Assembly: GCF_013388355.1 (NCBI RefSeq)
Contig: NZ_CP058246.1
Span: 992,001 to 1,056,000, forward strand
DNA from: Flavobacterium sp. LPB0248
GTDB taxonomy: Bacteria > Bacteroidota > Bacteroidia > Flavobacteriales > Flavobacteriaceae
DNA: 64,000 nucleotides
Direction of reading: 5' to 3'
In this document: piece by piece, positions 60,807 through 64,000 of the stretch
How positions within the stretch are numbered: the first letter of the stretch is position 1
Layout of the letters: every line of letters begins with the position of its first letter
Program-made: the position numbers and the translations under genes
Notes under the pieces: generated by a model
Told to the model about the DNA's origin: nothing
The model's input: the letters and a program-made list of their open reading frames with translations, nothing else
Database searches by the model: none

Positions 60807-61358
60807 ATGAAACTATTTATAAAGTTCGACATTAATACTATTTGCTCTCTTTATTTGAAACAAAATCTGGAACAAAACAATGTAAATTTTACAACTCTAG
60901 GATTTGGCGAAATTGAGATTGAAGACAATCTTGATGCCGAAGCGCTAGACAATTTAAAAACTAAATTGGCTCCGTGTGGTTTTGAAGTAGTTGAAAATCA
61001 AAAAAGTGTATTAGTCCAAAAAATCAAAGATGCGATTATCGAACTTGTATTTATGGACGACAGCAATAATTATAAAAGTTCTGTATTTTTGGCAGAAAAG
61101 CTAAACCACAGTTACGGATATTTATCTAATGTTTTCTCAGAAGTAACTTATTCTTCTATAGAAAACTTTATTATTTTACAGAAAATTGAAAGAGCAAAAC
61201 AGCTTATTATCATTAACGAAATGAGTTTGACTGAAATTGCTTTTTTACTTAATTATTCGAGTGTTGCGCATTTGAGTACTCAGTTTAAAAACACAACTGG
61301 TATTACTCCATCTGCTTTTCAGAGAATTATTAAGAAACGAAGAGAAAATTTAAAATAA
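60807..61358 (+). CDS. Small AraC family regulator in a two-component operon
   Basis: The 183-residue protein has a short N-terminal ferredoxin-like domain (about 1-70, FIKFDINTICSLYLKQNLEQ, EIEIEDNLDAEALDNLKTKL) and a C-terminal AraC HTH (SSVFLAEKLNHSYGYLSNVFSEV, MSLTEIAFLLNYSSVAHLSTQFKNTTGITPSAFQ). It lies 21 bp upstream of a single-domain response regulator and kinase. No phosphoacceptor domain is present, so its link to the kinase is by operon only. A TATCTTTA box lies at 60783-60790. Confidence 0.87.
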   Translation: MKLFIKFDINTICSLYLKQNLEQNNVNFTTLGFGEIEIEDNLDAEALDNLKTKLAPCGFEVVENQKSVLVQKIKDAIIELVFMDDSNNYKSSVFLAEKLNHSYGYLSNVFSEVTYSSIENFIILQKIERAKQLIIINEMSLTEIAFLLNYSSVAHLSTQFKNTTGITPSAFQRIIKKRRENLK

Positions 61359-61379
61359 AAACCCAAATACCACATTAAA

Positions 61380-61829
61380 ATGCAAAAAAACGCATTACAC
61401 ATTTTATTGGCCGATGACGATGAAGATGACCGTCTTTTCTTTAAAGATGCTTTTGAAGAAATAAAGATACAAACGAATGTAAATTTTGTTCACGACGGGA
61501 TGCAGCTTATGGATCATTTAATGGACACAAACAATAAACTTCCAGATATTTTGTTTCTAGATTTAAACATGCCTAAGAAAACAGGTAAAGAATGTTTGAT
61601 TGAAATCAAAAAAACGGATCATTTAAAAGATATAATCATTGCGATCTATTCTACTTCTTCTTCAGAAGAGGATATCGAAGATACCTTTATTCAAGGCGCC
61701 AATATTTACATCAAAAAGCCAAGCGATTTCAATACGTTAAAAAAAATAATTAATGAAGTCGTGACTGTAAACTGGCATTATCATACTTCTGGTTTAAACC
61801 GTGATAATTTTTTGCTTCGACTAAAATAA
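61380..61829 (+). CDS. Single-domain response regulator (CheY/Rcp-like)
   Basis: The 149-residue protein has only a receiver domain: acidic cluster LLADDDEDDRLFF near the start, phosphoacceptor Asp61 in DILFLDLNMPKKTGKE, conserved Ser/Thr in IAIYSTSSSEED and Lys in NIYIKKPSDF. It has no output domain. It resembles Rcp-type regulators paired with PAS/phytochrome-like kinases. It sits 13 bp upstream of the histidine kinase and 21 bp after the AraC regulator, so it is likely the kinase's partner. Confidence 0.93.
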   Translation: MQKNALHILLADDDEDDRLFFKDAFEEIKIQTNVNFVHDGMQLMDHLMDTNNKLPDILFLDLNMPKKTGKECLIEIKKTDHLKDIIIAIYSTSSSEEDIEDTFIQGANIYIKKPSDFNTLKKIINEVVTVNWHYHTSGLNRDNFLLRLK

Positions 61830-61842
61830 AAGCATTCCAATA

Positions 61843-63630
61843 ATGAAGTGGATACCAAATTTTAATTCTTCAAACTCTTTGAGAGTTATTTTTGTAATCG
61901 CAGTTTTCATTCTGTTATTCCTTTCTTCAATTGCTTACAAACATAACCAGGACTTGAATGAATCGAGCAAACTGGTTATGCATACTTACGAAATCAACAT
62001 TCAGCTCGAACGCTTAATGTCGGCTATAAAAGATGCAGAAACGGGCCAGCGCGGGTATATTATTACGCGCAATGCCCGTTTTTTAACTCCGTATATTTAT
62101 TCCCGAGACAAGGTAAACACTTCGTTTATCACTTTAAAAAAGCTCACTGCCGATAATCCGAAACAGCAGGATAATCTCCAGAAACTTTTCAAACTCATTA
62201 CCCAACGTTTTGTTTCTTTTGAAAACTGTCTAAAATATAGCGATCCTAAAACATACGACAAAAGAAAGCTGGACAATCATATGTTTGGCGGTCGTATTTT
62301 AATGGAAAACATCCGTTTTAAAGTGGATGAAATGAATGACATTGAGAAAGACTTTCTAAAGAAAAGGCTAAAAATTTACGATTCGGAAATTTCTTTGAGT
62401 CCGCTTTTTTCCATTTCCTTATTTCTTGTGGCTTTGAGTTTTATTTTATTGGCATATCGTCAAATTAGCCGCGATTTTGAACGCTTGAAAGTATTCAATA
62501 AAAAACTTTTAATTTCTACAGGTTTAATTTCTGAGTCTGAAAATATTGGTAAATTCAGCACTTGGCAATGGGATTTGGATTCTGATAAAATTGATTTTTC
62601 AGACAACCAATTCCGATTATTAGGTCTCGAACCGAGATCTTTTGCGCCAAACAAAGCTACACTTATAAAATATGTTCATCCAGACGATAAAGAATCTGTT
62701 GCAAAAGCAATTGACGGAATTATAGAAAAGAAACATCTTCCGTTTGTGTATTATAAAATTGTACGTCCAGATTTTGAAGTCCGTTATTTTAAAACAACAG
62801 GAAAACTGGTTACGGATCAGCAGGGAAGTAAAATCTTGCTTGGAATTAATTTTGACATTACAGACGAACATCTTTTGAATATCGAACTTCAGGAACGAAA
62901 TAAAGAACTGGAGAAAAGCAATAAAGAATTGGCTTCTTTCAACCACGTTGCAAGTCACGATTTACAAGAACCGCTTAGAAAAATACAGACTTTTATTTCT
63001 AGAGTTTCCAGCGCAGATAAAGAAGTGATGTCTGAAAGCGGAAAAAATTACATTTCCAAAATAGAAAGTTCGGCAAAAAGAATGCGTGTTTTAATAGACG
63101 ACCTTCTTTTGTTTTCTAGAACCAATACTACCAAAAAGGAATTCATTAAAATGAATCTTAATGAACTTCTAGATAATGCCGAATCTGAATTGGCAGAAAT
63201 TATCGAAGAAAAGAAAGCCGTTATTCAGCGAATTGGAAAACTTCCAAAGCTTTCTGTGATTCCATATCAGATAGAACAGCTGTTTATCAATTTAATTGGA
63301 AATTCATTAAAATACAGCCAGCCCGATACTGAACCTCAGATTTCTATTTCAAGCGAAAAAGTTAGTTCATCAGAATATCCAGAAATATTAGAACAGTCTA
63401 TAAAGAAATTTCATAAAATTACTTTTACAGATAACGGAATGGGATTTGACCCTCAGTTTAAAGAAACCATTTTTATTCTTTTTCAGCGTCTTCATTCTAA
63501 AACAGATTATCCTGGAACCGGAATCGGATTAGCGATCTGCAAGAAGATTGTAGAGAACCACAAAGGTCACATAATTGCCGATAGCACTTTAGGAAAAGGT
63601 TCAGTATTTACGGTGTTTCTGCCCGATTAA
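61843..63630 (+). CDS. CHASE3-PAS sensor histidine kinase
   Basis: The 595-residue protein has membrane helices at about residues 12-31 and 183-205. They enclose a CHASE3 extracytoplasmic domain (AETGQRGYIITRNARFLTPY). A PAS domain follows (about 235-345, TWQWDLDSDKIDFSDNQFRLLGLEPRSF), then a coiled segment. HisKA comes next with phosphorylation site His372 in FNHVASHDLQEPLRKIQTF, and then HATPase_c with QLFINLIGNSLKYSQ, FTDNGMGFDP and GTGIGLAICKKIVENHKG. The output partner is probably the upstream response regulator. Confidence 0.93.
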   Translation: MKWIPNFNSSNSLRVIFVIAVFILLFLSSIAYKHNQDLNESSKLVMHTYEINIQLERLMSAIKDAETGQRGYIITRNARFLTPYIYSRDKVNTSFITLKKLTADNPKQQDNLQKLFKLITQRFVSFENCLKYSDPKTYDKRKLDNHMFGGRILMENIRFKVDEMNDIEKDFLKKRLKIYDSEISLSPLFSISLFLVALSFILLAYRQISRDFERLKVFNKKLLISTGLISESENIGKFSTWQWDLDSDKIDFSDNQFRLLGLEPRSFAPNKATLIKYVHPDDKESVAKAIDGIIEKKHLPFVYYKIVRPDFEVRYFKTTGKLVTDQQGSKILLGINFDITDEHLLNIELQERNKELEKSNKELASFNHVASHDLQEPLRKIQTFISRVSSADKEVMSESGKNYISKIESSAKRMRVLIDDLLLFSRTNTTKKEFIKMNLNELLDNAESELAEIIEEKKAVIQRIGKLPKLSVIPYQIEQLFINLIGNSLKYSQPDTEPQISISSEKVSSSEYPEILEQSIKKFHKITFTDNGMGFDPQFKETIFILFQRLHSKTDYPGTGIGLAICKKIVENHKGHIIADSTLGKGSVFTVFLPD

Positions 63631-63650
63631 ACTTCATTTAAAAAACACAT

Positions 63651-63700
63651 AAAAAGCGTTATATAAATCCATTATGGGAATTATATAACGTTTCTTTTTT
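63651..63700 (+). terminator. Terminator of the AraC-RR-HK operon
   Basis: The arms CGTTATATAA and TTATATAACG with a 14-nt loop and a T tract lie about 25 bp after the kinase stop. Confidence 0.85.
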
Positions 63701-63764
63701 ATGCTGTAAAGTAAAATCTTTCATTCGTTAGCATCTTTGTAATGTAATACTTTAGGAAGTAATA

Positions 63765-64000
63765 ATGAAAGCAATTCCCCCCTTAAAAGCTTCAATTTTT
63801 AGAGTTCTTTTTTCATTCTTTTTAATTCTATGCATCACCTCTTGCAGAAAAATTAATCCGATCGAAAATACTTTGAAGAACCAAGCTTTTGCAAAAAATG
63901 ACAGAGAAGAAACAGAGGTTTTCTTTTTTATATCTACGGCGAATGTGAGTAAGTCTATTATTTCAAAAAGTCAAATTGCACAACAAAAAAGTTCAGATGT
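63765..64000 (+). CDS. Lipoprotein, N-terminal part, possibly DUF4142
   Basis: The gene runs off the window after about 78 residues. It begins with a signal peptide and a lipobox (LILCITSC), so it is a predicted lipoprotein. The start of the mature domain (EETEVFFFISTANVSKSIISKSQIAQQKSSDV) resembles the beginning of DUF4142 (ferritin-like) lipoproteins, which have a 'F...A.....EI..S.LAQQKS' pattern. I hold this loosely because most of the domain is not visible. A CATCTTTG box lies about 30 bp upstream. Confidence 0.6.
   Translation, partial: MKAIPPLKASIFRVLFSFFLILCITSCRKINPIENTLKNQAFAKNDREETEVFFFISTANVSKSIISKSQIAQQKSSD

Overview
The window looks like a chromosomal segment of a Flavobacterium-type member of the Bacteroidota. 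The DNA is AT-rich. Many genes are preceded by the Bacteroidota -7 promoter motif TAnnTTTG. Lineage markers include the gliding lipoprotein GldI, a type IX secretion (T9SS) C-terminal sorting domain, a GSIII-type glutamine synthetase, a fused IcmF mutase and a Bacteroidota-type curli operon. Intergenic regions are rich in long imperfect palindromes of several families. I saw no rRNA, tRNA, CRISPR array, transposase or integrase.

Layout. 1-0.74 kb: the 3' end of a CbpA/DnaJ-like co-chaperone overlapping its CbpM-like modulator. 0.9-2.7 kb: RidA and a CLC chloride channel/antiporter. 2.8-6.8 kb: a probable operon nrnA-gldI followed by two cyclophilin-FKBP fusion isomerases. 7-10.3 kb: membrane proteins (EamA transporter, DoxX-like, AqpZ, GlsB/YeaQ-like, sterol desaturase family). 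10.4-18.3 kb: a TIGR03643-type protein, an M61 peptidase lipoprotein, GH92 mannosidase, three uncharacterised genes and purM. 18.4-24.0 kb (minus strand): a curli operon, curlin (csgA-like), minor curlin, csgE (frameshifted at an A10 run), csgF, csgG with a C-terminal extension, and a beta-propeller lipoprotein. 24.4-28.1 kb: divergent GSIII and a GSII-like glutamine synthetase. 28.4-31.1 kb: TerC, a collagen-like lipoprotein and an esterase. 31.2-35.5 kb: an AraC regulator and four tandem paralogous small exported proteins. Three of these share a conserved upstream element that also sits in front of the araC gene.

35.5-41.5 kb holds a Hint-domain protein, a short TPR protein, a GNAT acetyltransferase flanked by two copies of one palindromic repeat, a T9SS-secreted ELWxxDGT protein, an XRE regulator and orphans. 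41.5-46.6 kb (minus strand) carries a two-gene RADAR-type antiphage system: rdrA (P-loop ATPase) overlapping rdrB (adenosine-deaminase-like). It is visibly more AT-rich than its flanks and is the clearest accessory module here. 46.8-56.7 kb holds icmF, an L,D-transpeptidase, Coa1-like and DUF4197 proteins, purU and catalase.

56.9-57.6 kb is a gene-free tandem duplication with a 370-bp period. Its terminator-like hairpin shows a compensatory base-pair change between the copies, which suggests a structured RNA. The window ends with a periplasmic-binding-protein-like receptor lacking a signal peptide, pyrF, dps, csbD, an araC-response regulator-histidine kinase operon, and a truncated lipoprotein gene.

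The points most worth following up are the RADAR pair, the homopolymer frameshift in csgE, the AraC/TATAACGG regulon of small exported paralogues, and the duplicated RNA-like element at 56.9-57.4 kb.
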